This document shows positions 24,060-31,632 of a DNA stretch of 64,000 nucleotides, one piece after another. The notes under the pieces were generated by a model. It had not been told where the DNA came from. It worked only from the letters and a program-made list of their open reading frames with translations, and did no database searches. How positions within the stretch are numbered: the first letter of the stretch is position 1; each line of letters opens with the position of its first letter. Made by a program: the position numbers and the translations under genes. Source of the DNA: VGBV01 sp963813725 (lineage in GTDB: Bacteria; Actinomycetota; Thermoleophilia; Solirubrobacterales; 70-9). The stretch is taken from NCBI GenBank assembly GCA_963813725.1, contig CAWFAI010000001.1:4015-68014 (forward strand). The letters run 5' to 3'.

Positions 24060-24756
24060 CAGCTCCGTCTCGCTTGCGCCATCTCTTTGCATCGGGCTCT
24101 CTCAGATAGATGGGCTCGATCCGCTTCGCGCCCTCGGCGCCCACCGCCTGGGAGAGCGCGCAGATGTGCCGCGCCGCGACCCTGTGGGCCGCGTCCCCCG
24201 GAGGGGCGACCGTGACGCCGACGGCCTCGAGCTCCGCTCGAAATCGTAGCGCCCCGTCCCCGGCCGCCAACGCGCCTGGCTCGCGCCCGCGCGCGAGCTC
24301 GCACAGCTCTTCCGGCCAGAGGACCAGGGGGCCCTCCGGGGGCTCGTCGCCCGCCGGATGAAGCTCGGCGAAGGCCTGGCCCCGGCGCGCGTCGAGCACC
24401 GCCAAGCGGGGACGGCCGGCGGCCTCCGGCAGCTCGCCGATCCCCCGAGCCAGCGCCGAGGTGCTTGACACGCCGCGCACCTCGATCCCCCTCGCCTGCG
24501 CCAGGGCGCGGGCGGTCGCAATCCCGATCCGCAGGCCGGTGTAGGAGCCCGGCCCCAGACCGACGGCTATGCGCCCGATCCCCTTCCAGCCCCCGCCCTC
24601 GGCCACGCAGCGCTCGATCTCGCTCAGCAGGAGCGCCGAGTGGCGCGGGCGCCCGTCCTGGCCCGGCCCGTGCTCTCCCTCGGCGACCGGCTCGCCGTCC
24701 TCGACCACGGCGACGGTCAGTACCTCGGTCGCGGTGTCGAATCCGAGCGTTGCCAT
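24049..24756 (-). CDS. tsaB: TsaB, t6A biosynthesis scaffold/activator
   Basis: A 235-residue ASKHA-fold protein: TLGFDTATEVLTVAVVEDGE at the N-terminus, HSALLLSEIERCV and the diagnostic VGLGPGSYTGLRIGIATARA near residue 66. TsaB dimerises with TsaD and recruits TsaE for tRNA t6A37 formation; it lacks catalytic metal ligands itself. It is followed by rimI and tsaD in one operon. A lipoprotein gene on the opposite strand separates it from tsaE. Confidence 0.92.
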   Translation of the reverse strand: MATLGFDTATEVLTVAVVEDGEPVAEGEHGPGQDGRPRHSALLLSEIERCVAEGGGWKGIGRIAVGLGPGSYTGLRIGIATARALAQARGIEVRGVSSTSALARGIGELPEAAGRPRLAVLDARRGQAFAELHPAGDEPPEGPLVLWPEELCELARGREPGALAAGDGALRFRAELEAVGVTVAPPGDAAHRVAARHICALSQAVGAEGAKRIEPIYLREPDAKRWRKRDGADGS

Positions 24757-24825
24757 AGATTTCAGTCACGCGCCTCGCGCGCCGATGCCGAGGCTGCACC
24801 GCCCAACTCGAGGAGAGAGAAAGAC

Positions 24826-25149
24826 ATGGGAGACAAGTCCAACAGGTTCGCCCCTATCGCCCGGCGCGCGCGCACGATCGCGGTCGGCCTCGCGATCGCC
24901 GGCCTCAGCGCGGGCTTCGCCGCCTGCGGCGACGACGAGCAGGACGAGGCCAACCAGGCCGTGGACGAGGCCCAGGAGAACATGGAGTCCGCCCTGGACG
25001 AGGTCGACACCGAGGAGCTGCAGCAGGAGGCCGAAGAGGCCCAGGAGCAGATCGAGTCCGCCGTGGACGAGGTCGACACCGAGGCGCTTCAGGAACAGGC
25101 CGAGGAGGCCCAGAAGGAGATCGAGGACGCCACCGGCGGCGGCAACTAG
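24826..25149 (+). CDS. small lipoprotein with duplicated acidic coiled-coil repeat
   Basis: A 107-residue predicted lipoprotein: basic N-terminus, hydrophobic signal and the lipobox FAAC at about residues 28-31, then an acidic helical region made of two 23-residue repeats (each about ESAxDEVDTExLQxxAEEAQ). It forms a likely amphipathic coiled coil at the cell surface. ATG at 24826 follows AGGAGAG; the open frame upstream from 24640 is antisense tsaB. Its stop shares a CTAG with the stop of tsaE. It lies inverted inside the tsaE-tsaB-rimI-tsaD cluster. Function unknown. Confidence 0.75.
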   Translation: MGDKSNRFAPIARRARTIAVGLAIAGLSAGFAACGDDEQDEANQAVDEAQENMESALDEVDTEELQQEAEEAQEQIESAVDEVDTEALQEQAEEAQKEIEDATGGGN

Positions 25150-25577
25150 CCGCCCGCGCGTCGGCCCGAGCTGATCTCGACCTCGCGATCGTCGCCGCCC
25201 GCGTGGCGGATCTCGACGCGCGCGGCGACCCGCTCCAGCCCGGGCGCCGCGGCCTGCGGCCACTCGATCAGGGTGATCGTGTCGGTGTCCATGTAGTCCT
25301 CGAGCAGCGCGGGGTCCTCGGCGTCCAGGTCGCCTTCCAGGCGGTAGAGGTCAAGGTGCGCGACCGGGACCCGGCCCTCGTAGCGGTGGCCGATCGTGAA
25401 GGTCGGCGAGGTGACGGGCTCGCCGACCCCCAGCGCGCGGCAGGCCCCGCGGATCAGCGTCGTCTTGCCGGCGCCCAGCTCGCCGCTGACCAGGATCACG
25501 TCGCCGGGAGCGAGGCCCGTGGCCAGCCTCTCGCCGACGGCCTCCGTCTCGGCCGCCGAGGCCGTCCGCTCGGCCAT
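25146..25577 (-). CDS. tsaE: TsaE, ATPase of t6A biosynthesis
   Basis: A 143-residue P-loop protein: Walker A GELGAGKTT near residue 33, SPTFTIGHRYEG, the AHLDLYRL Walker B segment and LIEWPQAA match TsaE. It binds the TsaB-TsaD dimer and drives cycling of the complex. Its ATG starts two bases after the stop of the metallohydrolase gene, so the two are an operon. The rest of the t6A genes follow only after an inverted lipoprotein gene. Confidence 0.92.
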   Translation of the reverse strand: MAERTASAAETEAVGERLATGLAPGDVILVSGELGAGKTTLIRGACRALGVGEPVTSPTFTIGHRYEGRVPVAHLDLYRLEGDLDAEDPALLEDYMDTDTITLIEWPQAAAPGLERVAARVEIRHAGGDDREVEISSGRRAGG

Positions 25578-25578
25578 C

Positions 25579-26544
25579 TCAGCCGACCCGGCCGTGGGCG
25601 ACGTCGGCCGGACGAGGCGGTTCGCCCAGGCGCGGCAGCGTGGCCAGCGTCGCGTCGCGGCTGACGGCCGCGATCTCGGCGGGCAGCTCCCCCACGCGCG
25701 CGTTGCCGATCGTCTCCATCCCCTGATCCAGCGGCCGGAAGAAGTTGTCGTAGTGGGTCGGCACCACCACCCGGGGATCCAGGCGCGGCAGGATCCGCTC
25801 CCAGTAGCGCTCGGTGAAGTTGCGCCCGGCGACCCCGGCCAGGAACACGTCCACGCCCTTGTGCCTCACCGCATCGTCGACCAGGTCGGCGCTGCCCTGG
25901 TGGTAGAGGCTGATCCCCGCGACCTCGATGTGGATGCCCCAGACCTGCCCGCACTTGTATGCGTTCGGCGAGAGCCCGTCGAGGTGCTCGCAGGTCAGCT
26001 CCCCGGAGTACGGCACCGCCATCCCGAGCAGCAGCTTGGAATGGGCGCTGGGCACGAACTCGGCCTCGAACGGCCCGAGCTCGTAGGTCCGGTACGGCTC
26101 GACCTCGACCGCCTGGCCCTCCAGCCCGTGCAGCGCCATCAGGCGCACCAGCGAGCCGGACCCGTAGGCCTTGCAGCCGAAACGCCGGGTCACCGCCGGC
26201 GCGTCCACCGCGTGGTCGAAGTGCGTGTGCCCGACCAGCACCCCGACCGCGTCGCCCTTCGCCGGCAGGAAGCGATCGAGCGCCGCAGGATCCGGCACGG
26301 CCTGCCGGCGCAGCAGCAGGCTGCTGAGCGGCACCCGCGAGACGTAGGGGTCTATGTAGAGGTCCCTGCCCTCGAATGAGAGCCGGTAGCCGGAGACTCC
26401 CAGCCACTCGATCTCGAGGCCGGAGGGGATGTCCAGGTCGCCGGCCTCCAGGTCCCGCAGCGCCGACGCGTCGTCGCGCTGCTGGCGTCCCCTGGTCGCG
26501 GCCGAGCGCGCGATCTCACCGAGGTGGCGAAGCGGGTGCGGCAC
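25579..26544 (-). CDS. metallo-beta-lactamase-fold hydrolase
   Basis: A 321-residue hydrolase of the UlaG/YfiQ-like metallo-beta-lactamase group. GHTHFDHAVDAPAV (about residues 104-117) is the HxHxDH zinc motif; PSAHSKLL, ISLYHQGSADL and VVVPTHYDNFFRP supply the later His/Asp ligands. Substrate cannot be told. The GTG start at 26544 is supported by TAGGAT six bases upstream (26551-26556), a leaderless promoter that also drives tsaE. Confidence 0.85.
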   Translation of the reverse strand: MPHPLRHLGEIARSAATRGRQQRDDASALRDLEAGDLDIPSGLEIEWLGVSGYRLSFEGRDLYIDPYVSRVPLSSLLLRRQAVPDPAALDRFLPAKGDAVGVLVGHTHFDHAVDAPAVTRRFGCKAYGSGSLVRLMALHGLEGQAVEVEPYRTYELGPFEAEFVPSAHSKLLLGMAVPYSGELTCEHLDGLSPNAYKCGQVWGIHIEVAGISLYHQGSADLVDDAVRHKGVDVFLAGVAGRNFTERYWERILPRLDPRVVVPTHYDNFFRPLDQGMETIGNARVGELPAEIAAVSRDATLATLPRLGEPPRPADVAHGRVG

Positions 26545-26550
26545 GCGTCG

Positions 26551-26556
26551 ATCCTA
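26551..26556 (-). promoter_or_regulatory. -10 element of leaderless promoter (metallohydrolase-tsaE)
   Basis: Minus strand TAGGAT, six bases, then GTG at 26544. Confidence 0.6.
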
Positions 26557-26575
26557 CGCCCGCTCCTCGCGCGGC

Positions 26576-27322
26576 TCAGCCGAACAGGTCCATCTGGTCC
26601 GGGCCCACCTCGACCGGGCCCGGCTCCTCGGGCTCGTCGCCCGCGCGCGCGAAGGCCGGCTCCGGATCGGGCTCCAGGTCCAGGAGCGGCTCGGCGAGCA
26701 GGCCCGGGATCAGCTTGAAGTCCTCTCGCAGCTGCTCGGCGACGCTCTTGGTGCGCAGCCCGGCGGCGGGGTGGAACAGCGGCAGCAGCAGCACCGGCCT
26801 GCCGCCGAGCGTGTGGTGCTGGGCCGTGCCGCGGACCTTGGTGATGCCGGTCGGGCTGCCGGTCAGGAGCTTCGTGGCGAAGTTGCCCAGCGTTCCGATG
26901 ACGCGGGGCTCGATCAGGCGGACCTGCTCCTCGAGCCAGGGCCGGCAGCTGTCGATTTCCTCCGGCTGGGGGTCGCGGTTGCCCGGGGGCCGGCATTTGA
27001 GGACGTTGCAGATCCAGACGTCCTCACGCCTCATCCCGATCCCCTCCAGCAGCTCGGTGAGGAAGTTGCCGGCGCGGCCCACGAACGGCAGGCCCTGGCG
27101 GTCCTCCTCGGCGCCTGGGGCCTCGCCGACGAACATCAGGTCGGCGTCGGAGTTCCCCGACCCGAACACCACCTGGTTCCGGCTCTCCGAGAGCGGGCAC
27201 TTGACGCAGACCGAGGCCTGCTTATAGACCTCGACCAGGGACTCGCGGCGCTCCTCGGCGCTCGGCCCCACCTCGACGCCGGGGAGCGCCTGGCCGACCC
27301 GCTCCGTGGCGGCCTCAGCCAC
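26576..27322 (-). CDS. family-4 uracil-DNA glycosylase (Fe-S type) with C-terminal clamp-binding-like motif
   Basis: A 248-residue UDG of family 4, removing uracil from DNA. VCVKCPLSE at residues 38-46 gives the first two Fe-S cysteines (C39, C42); NVLKCRPPGNRDP and EEIDSCRPWL supply the other two. FVGEAPGAEEDRQGLPFVGR is the catalytic motif A and LFHPAAGLRT is the His-containing motif B. The last residues QMDLFG match the QxxLF/QLDLF pattern by which bacterial repair proteins bind the beta sliding clamp (established motif; binding here is inference). It overlaps the FmdB gene start-to-end by 8 bases. Confidence 0.92.
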   Translation of the reverse strand: MAEAATERVGQALPGVEVGPSAEERRESLVEVYKQASVCVKCPLSESRNQVVFGSGNSDADLMFVGEAPGAEEDRQGLPFVGRAGNFLTELLEGIGMRREDVWICNVLKCRPPGNRDPQPEEIDSCRPWLEEQVRLIEPRVIGTLGNFATKLLTGSPTGITKVRGTAQHHTLGGRPVLLLPLFHPAAGLRTKSVAEQLREDFKLIPGLLAEPLLDLEPDPEPAFARAGDEPEEPGPVEVGPDQMDLFG

Positions 27323-27602
27323 CGCGGCCCCGTTGGTGGTGACGGCGTTCGGCCGCGCGCTGGGCCTTGAAGCGCTGCTTGGCGCCGCCGCGGTCGGTGC
27401 CGCGCTTGGCCTCCAGGCGGCGCTTCTGCTTGGGCGTCAGCTGCCGGTGAAGCGAGGCGAAGCCCGCCGCCGGCTGCCGCTCCAGATCAGCGCCCCCACA
27501 TTCGGGACAGCGCACGTCCCCCTCCCCCTTGCCAACGTGCGAGCCGACAAGCTCCTCGAATCGAGCATCGCACTTGCGACAGTGGAACCCGAAGATCGGC
27601 AC
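27315..27602 (-). CDS. FmdB-family zinc-ribbon protein
   Basis: A 95-residue protein with an N-terminal zinc ribbon, FGFHCRKCDARFEEL and VRCPECGGADLE (two CxxC pairs), and a basic C-terminal half (KQKRRLEAKRG) that could bind nucleic acid. The frame can be read from a TTG at 27611, but GTG at 27602 gives the canonical opening MPIFGFxCxxC of FmdB proteins and sits seven bases after a TAGATT hexamer, so I use it. It is co-transcribed with the uracil glycosylase. Confidence 0.85.
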   Translation of the reverse strand: MPIFGFHCRKCDARFEELVGSHVGKGEGDVRCPECGGADLERQPAAGFASLHRQLTPKQKRRLEAKRGTDRGGAKQRFKAQRAAERRHHQRGRGG

Positions 27603-27609
27603 GATGGTC

Positions 27610-27615
27610 AATCTA
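27610..27615 (-). promoter_or_regulatory. -10 element of leaderless promoter (fmdB-udg)
   Basis: Minus strand TAGATT, seven bases, then GTG at 27602. It overlaps the rightward TATAAT on the other strand. Confidence 0.6.
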
Positions 27616-27619
27616 TAAT
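27614..27619 (+). promoter_or_regulatory. -10 element for the pantothenate operon
   Basis: A consensus TATAAT on the plus strand, 126 bases before the chosen start at 27746. It shares bases with the leftward -10 of fmdB, so the two divergent promoters compete for the same DNA. Confidence 0.5.
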
Positions 27620-27745
27620 CAGGCGTGGCCGCGACCCGATTCAGGGCGCGGACCGGCCGGAGTTTCCGGCAATCGCTTGGCTTTCATCACCAGCATCACC
27701 CAGCAACGACGCACCGTCCACAGCAAGAGCCGTCTGGTATCTCCG

Positions 27746-28558
27746 ATGCGGGAACTGGAACGGGACCTGACCCCACAGCCCACCCCCGAGGCGCCGATCG
27801 TGATGATCGGGCGCGGCCGCGTGGGGCGCAGCCTCGCCGCCGCGGCCGAGTCGGCGGGCATCCCCGCGCGCCTCGCGGCCACCGCCGACGCGACCCAGAC
27901 CGCCGCCGGGGCCACCGCCGTCCTGCTCTGCGTCCCGGACGGGCGGATCGAGGCCGCCTGCGAGGCGGTCGCTGCGTCCGAACCCCTCCCCCCGCTTGTC
28001 GGCCACGTCAGCGGCGCCGGCACGCTGGCTGCGCTGGAGCCCGCCTTCGCCGCGGGCGCCGCGACCTTCTCGCTGCACCCGCTGCAGACCTTTCCCGACG
28101 GCGGCACCGCGGTCGAGGGCACTCCGGCCGCGGTTGCCGGCTCCGACGACGGCGCGGCCGCCTTCGCCCGGGCGCTGGGCGAGCGACTCGGGATGCGCCC
28201 GTTCGACGTGCCGGAGGAGCAGCGCGCCGCCTACCACGCCGCCGCATGCATGGCGTCGAACTTCCTGGTCGCGCTCCAGGAGGCCTCGTCCGTGCTCCTC
28301 TCGCGGGCCGGCGGGGGCGGGCTGGACGTGCAGGAGGCTCGCGAGCTGCTCGCGCCGCTGGTGCTGCGCACCGCTGCCAACTGGGCCGAGCACGGACCCG
28401 ACGCGCTCACCGGCCCGATCGCCCGCGGCGACCGCGAGACCGTCGAGCGCCACCGAGCCGCCCTGGCCGAACACTCGCCGGAGCTGCTGGACGCCTACGA
28501 CGCGCTCGCCGCCCACACCGAGGCGATCAGCTCGAGCTCGAAGGAGGTGCCGGCGTGA
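27746..28558 (+). CDS. Rossmann / DUF2520 oxidoreductase, candidate ketopantoate reductase
   Basis: A 270-residue NAD(P)-binding protein: IVMIGRGRVGRSLAAAAES (GxGxxG near residue 22), VLLCVPDGRIEAAC, VGHVSGAGTL, then FSLHPLQTFPDG and a helical DUF2520 domain (EEQRAAYHAAACMASNFLVA). Its stop overlaps the panC start (GTGA). DUF2520 proteins of the PanG type have been described as alternative ketopantoate reductases; sitting directly before panC-panB, with no panE nearby, this gene is a good candidate for that step. ATG at 27746 is chosen; the frame is open further upstream without a convincing start. Confidence 0.82.
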   Translation: MRELERDLTPQPTPEAPIVMIGRGRVGRSLAAAAESAGIPARLAATADATQTAAGATAVLLCVPDGRIEAACEAVAASEPLPPLVGHVSGAGTLAALEPAFAAGAATFSLHPLQTFPDGGTAVEGTPAAVAGSDDGAAAFARALGERLGMRPFDVPEEQRAAYHAAACMASNFLVALQEASSVLLSRAGGGGLDVQEARELLAPLVLRTAANWAEHGPDALTGPIARGDRETVERHRAALAEHSPELLDAYDALAAHTEAISSSSKEVPA

Positions 28559-29427
28559 TCACCGTGCGGACCAAGGCCGATCTGCGCGAGGCGCTCGCCG
28601 CGCCGCGGAGGGAGGGCAAGCGGATAGGCCTGGTCCCGACGATGGGCTCCTTCCACGACGGCCATCTGTCGCTGATGCGCGCAGCTCGACACGACTGCGA
28701 CTACGTCGTCGTCAGCCTCTTCATCAACCCGACCCAGTTCGGGCCGACCGAGGACCTGGACGCCTACCCCCGCGACGAGGACCGCGACGCCGAGCTGGCC
28801 GCGCTCGAGGGGGTGGACCTGCTCTGGACCCCGGGCACCGAGGAGATGTATCCCGCGGGCTTCGGCACCACCGTCGAGGTGGACGCGGCGCTGACGCGCG
28901 TCCTCGATGGGGAGCCTTCCCGACGAGGCCCCTCCCACTTCCGCGGCGTCACCACGGTTGTCGCCAAGCTCTTCAATTGCGCGCAGCCGGACGTCGCCTA
29001 CTTTGGCCGCAAGGACGCCCAGCAGGCGGTCGTGATCGAGCGCATGGCCCGCGACCTCGACTTCCCGGTCGAGATCGAGGTGCTGCCGATCGTCCGGGAG
29101 GACGACGGCCTGGCGATGAGCTCGCGCAACGCCTACCTGGACCCTGACGAGCGCCAGCGCGCCGCCGCGCTCTCGCGCGCATTGGGCACGGCCGAGCGGG
29201 CGGCCGCCGCGGGCGAGCGCTCCACCGAGGCGCTGGTGGCGGCGGTGACCGGCGAGCTTCGTGAGGCCGGCATCGAGCCCGAGTACGTTGAGGCGCGCGA
29301 CGCGGAGGATCTGGCTCCCGTTACGGAGCTGAACGGCCGGCCCGTGCTTATGGCCGTCGCCGCCCGGGTAGGCAAGGCCCGCTTGATCGACAACGTCGTC
29401 CTCACCCAACCGACGAAGGAGGCGTGA
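28555..29427 (+). CDS. panC: PanC, pantothenate synthetase
   Basis: A 290-residue enzyme that condenses pantoate and beta-alanine with ATP. VPTMGSFHDGHLSLMRAA holds the HxGH nucleotidyl-transfer motif, SLFINPTQFGPTEDLDAYPR and HFRGVTTVVAKLFN bind substrates, YFGRKDAQQ and the KMSKS-like MSSRNAYL complete the signature. GTG at 28555 overlaps the stop of the DUF2520 gene. It is followed by panB after three bases. Confidence 0.95.
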   Translation: MITVRTKADLREALAAPRREGKRIGLVPTMGSFHDGHLSLMRAARHDCDYVVVSLFINPTQFGPTEDLDAYPRDEDRDAELAALEGVDLLWTPGTEEMYPAGFGTTVEVDAALTRVLDGEPSRRGPSHFRGVTTVVAKLFNCAQPDVAYFGRKDAQQAVVIERMARDLDFPVEIEVLPIVREDDGLAMSSRNAYLDPDERQRAAALSRALGTAERAAAAGERSTEALVAAVTGELREAGIEPEYVEARDAEDLAPVTELNGRPVLMAVAARVGKARLIDNVVLTQPTKEA

Positions 29428-29430
29428 CCC

Positions 29431-30372
29431 GTGACCCGACCGCCCAAGGACATCGAGCAGCGCGAGCCCGCGGGCGAGGGACCCGCCGAGCGCTCCCCGA
29501 TGACGGTTCCCCGCGTCGCCGAGATGAAGCGGAGCGGCGAGCCGATCGTGATGCTCACCGCCTACGACTTTCCCTCGGCGCAGGTGGCCGAGGAGGCGGG
29601 CGTGGACATCGTCCTCGTCGGCGACACCGCGGCGATGGTGGTCCTGGGCTACGACTCGACCCCGCCGGTCGGCATCGACGAGATGGTGATGCTCGCCGCA
29701 GCCGTCCGGCGCGGCCTGAAGACGCCGCTGCTGGTGGGCGACCTCCCCTTCGGCTCCTATGAGCGCTCGAACGAGCAGGCGATCGAGAGCGCCCAGCGCT
29801 TCGTCAAGGAGGCGGGCTGCGACGCGGTCAAGCTCGAGCGCGGAGGGGTCTCGGTCGAGCGCGCCCGCGCGATCATCAACTCCGGCATCCCGGTGATGGG
29901 CCACGTCGGCCTCACCCCGCAGACCGCCTCGGCGCTGGGCGGGTTCAAGGCCCAGGGCCGCACGGCCGAGGCCGCGGCCAAGCTCGCCGAGGAGACCCTG
30001 GCGCTGCAGTCGATCGGCTGCTTCGCGGTCGTCTTCGAGGCGATCCCCGCCGCGGTCACCGAGGCCCTGATGTCCCGCCTGGAGGTGCCGGTGATCGGCA
30101 TCGGCGCGGGGCCCGCCACGGACGGGCAGGTGCTGGTCTTCCACGACCTGCTCGGCATCTACGCCGGCCACACCCCGCGCTTCGTCCGCCGCTACGCGGA
30201 GGTCCGCGAGGAGATGGTGCGCGGCGTCAGCGAGTACACGGCCGACGTGCGCTCCGGGCGCTTCCCCGCCGAGGAGCACACCTACTCGATCTCCCCCGAG
30301 GAGCTGGAGGAGTTCAAGCGCTACCTCTCCGACGAGAGCCTGGCGGGCACCAACACGCCCTGGGACTGGTAG
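29431..30372 (+). CDS. panB: PanB, ketopantoate hydroxymethyltransferase
   Basis: A 313-residue TIM-barrel enzyme that makes ketopantoate from ketoisovalerate and methylenetetrahydrofolate. MLTAYDFPSAQVAEEAGVD, LVGDTAAMVVLGYDST (metal Asp), VGDLPFGSYE, AVKLERGG and CFAVVFEAIPAAV (catalytic Glu) are family signatures. The first 23 residues before MTVPRVAEM are an extra, charged extension. GTG at 29431 starts three bases after the panC stop. It completes a DUF2520-panC-panB operon; panD is not in the window. Confidence 0.95.
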   Translation: MTRPPKDIEQREPAGEGPAERSPMTVPRVAEMKRSGEPIVMLTAYDFPSAQVAEEAGVDIVLVGDTAAMVVLGYDSTPPVGIDEMVMLAAAVRRGLKTPLLVGDLPFGSYERSNEQAIESAQRFVKEAGCDAVKLERGGVSVERARAIINSGIPVMGHVGLTPQTASALGGFKAQGRTAEAAAKLAEETLALQSIGCFAVVFEAIPAAVTEALMSRLEVPVIGIGAGPATDGQVLVFHDLLGIYAGHTPRFVRRYAEVREEMVRGVSEYTADVRSGRFPAEEHTYSISPEELEEFKRYLSDESLAGTNTPWDW

Positions 30373-30375
30373 GCG

Positions 30376-31599
30376 CTAGGCGCCGCCCGGGGCCGGGGTC
30401 GGGGAGCCCCCGCCGACGCGCTCCTCCTCCTCCTCCTCCGCCTCGGCGCGGGCGCGAGCCAGGTCGGCGGAGATCTTCACCGCCGCCGCGGTCAGCGGCG
30501 CCGCGAGTATCAGGCCGATGGCGCCGAACAGGGCGCCGCCGGCGATGGTGACGATGAGGACGGCGAGGGGGTGGATGCCGAGTGCGGCTCCGTACGCGAT
30601 CGGCTGGATCATCTGCTGCAGCAGGCTGTTGGCCAGGAAAACGACGATGGCCATCTCGGCTGCGGTGTCGGGGCCGCCGCTGCCCAAGGCGAGCAGGACG
30701 GTGAAGATGCCGGCACTCCAGGCCCCGAGGTACGGGATGTAGGCCGCGGCGAAGTTGACGACCGCGATCGAGCCGGCCAGCGGCACGCCGAGGATCAGAG
30801 CGCCGATCCCGATGACGATGCCATTGAAGGCGGCCACGATCGTCACGCCCTCGAAGTAGTCGCGGAGGGAACCGATCGTGCGCCCAGTCACGATGCGGGC
30901 GACGTCCTGCGGGACGCCCATGTGGCGTTCGCCCCAGGCGCGGATCTTGGGACCGTCCTTGAGCATGAAGAAGAGGCTGAGCACCGTGAACGCGAGGAAG
31001 ATCCCTATCCCCGCCAGGACGTCGAGACCGGTCTCGACTCCTTTCAGCAGCGCGCTGACTCCGCCGCTGAGCGACTTGCTGGCGTCCTTGTTTGCTGACT
31101 CGGCGCTGTCCTTGTCGATGCCGGCGTCCTCGGCCCACGACTGGATCTCGCTGGCGCCCGCGGTGAGCTCCGAGCTCAGCTCATCCTCCTGGCCGGCGAG
31201 CCCACCGACGATCAGCATCAGCATCGCCGCACCCGCTGCCACGATCGCGAGCAGCACGATCGCCGCGCCGATGCCGCGCGGAACGTGATGCCGTGCCAGC
31301 CAGGCGACAAGCGGCGAGGCGACCGCGGCGATGATCGAAGCGGTCAGCACCGGCAGCACGATCGTGCTGGTCAGCGCCAGGAGCCAGACGAGCCCCGCCA
31401 GGAAGAGCAGGAACCCGATCAGCAGCCAGGAGGCGATCCCGAGGTCACGGAGCCAGTCCGGGGCGCGGAACAGTCCCCTGAGCTCACTGGGGTCGATCTC
31501 CATCATCGGATCCGACTCGGATCCGGCCTTCGGCACGGCGTCGACATCCTTGTCGCGGCCTAGGCCTCGCAGCCGCGCCCGGATCATCCGCGGGCTCAT
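30376..31599 (-). CDS. AI-2E family transporter
   Basis: A 407-residue polytopic protein with the AI-2 exporter (TqsA/PerM) layout: two helices, a soluble loop rich in helices (about 130-190), then the conserved C-terminal block FFMLKDGPKIRAW, NFAAAYIPYLGAW and LGIHPLAVLIVTIAGGALFG. Members export small molecules or ions; the autoinducer label is historical. A poly-Glu stretch lies near the C-terminus. The ATG at 31599 is preceded by TAGGCT six bases upstream on the minus strand. It is convergent with panB. Confidence 0.88.
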   Translation of the reverse strand: MSPRMIRARLRGLGRDKDVDAVPKAGSESDPMMEIDPSELRGLFRAPDWLRDLGIASWLLIGFLLFLAGLVWLLALTSTIVLPVLTASIIAAVASPLVAWLARHHVPRGIGAAIVLLAIVAAGAAMLMLIVGGLAGQEDELSSELTAGASEIQSWAEDAGIDKDSAESANKDASKSLSGGVSALLKGVETGLDVLAGIGIFLAFTVLSLFFMLKDGPKIRAWGERHMGVPQDVARIVTGRTIGSLRDYFEGVTIVAAFNGIVIGIGALILGVPLAGSIAVVNFAAAYIPYLGAWSAGIFTVLLALGSGGPDTAAEMAIVVFLANSLLQQMIQPIAYGAALGIHPLAVLIVTIAGGALFGAIGLILAAPLTAAAVKISADLARARAEAEEEEEERVGGGSPTPAPGGA

Positions 31600-31605
31600 G
31601 GGGGC

Positions 31606-31623
31606 AGCCTATTCCCATAGGCT
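31606..31623. promoter_or_regulatory. palindromic pair of back-to-back -10 elements
   Basis: AGCCTA-TTCCCA-TAGGCT is an interrupted perfect dyad. The left arm read on the minus strand is the TAGGCT -10 of the AI-2E gene (six bases from its ATG); the right arm is a TAGGCT nine bases before the TTG of the plus-strand gene. One 18-bp element can thus serve both divergent genes. Confidence 0.55.
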
Positions 31624-31632
31624 GACGGCGCA

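Noticed and set aside
24640..24825. An N-terminal extension of the small lipoprotein from 24640
   Set aside because: It is antisense to tsaB and would place the signal peptide internally; a good ribosome-binding site precedes 24826.
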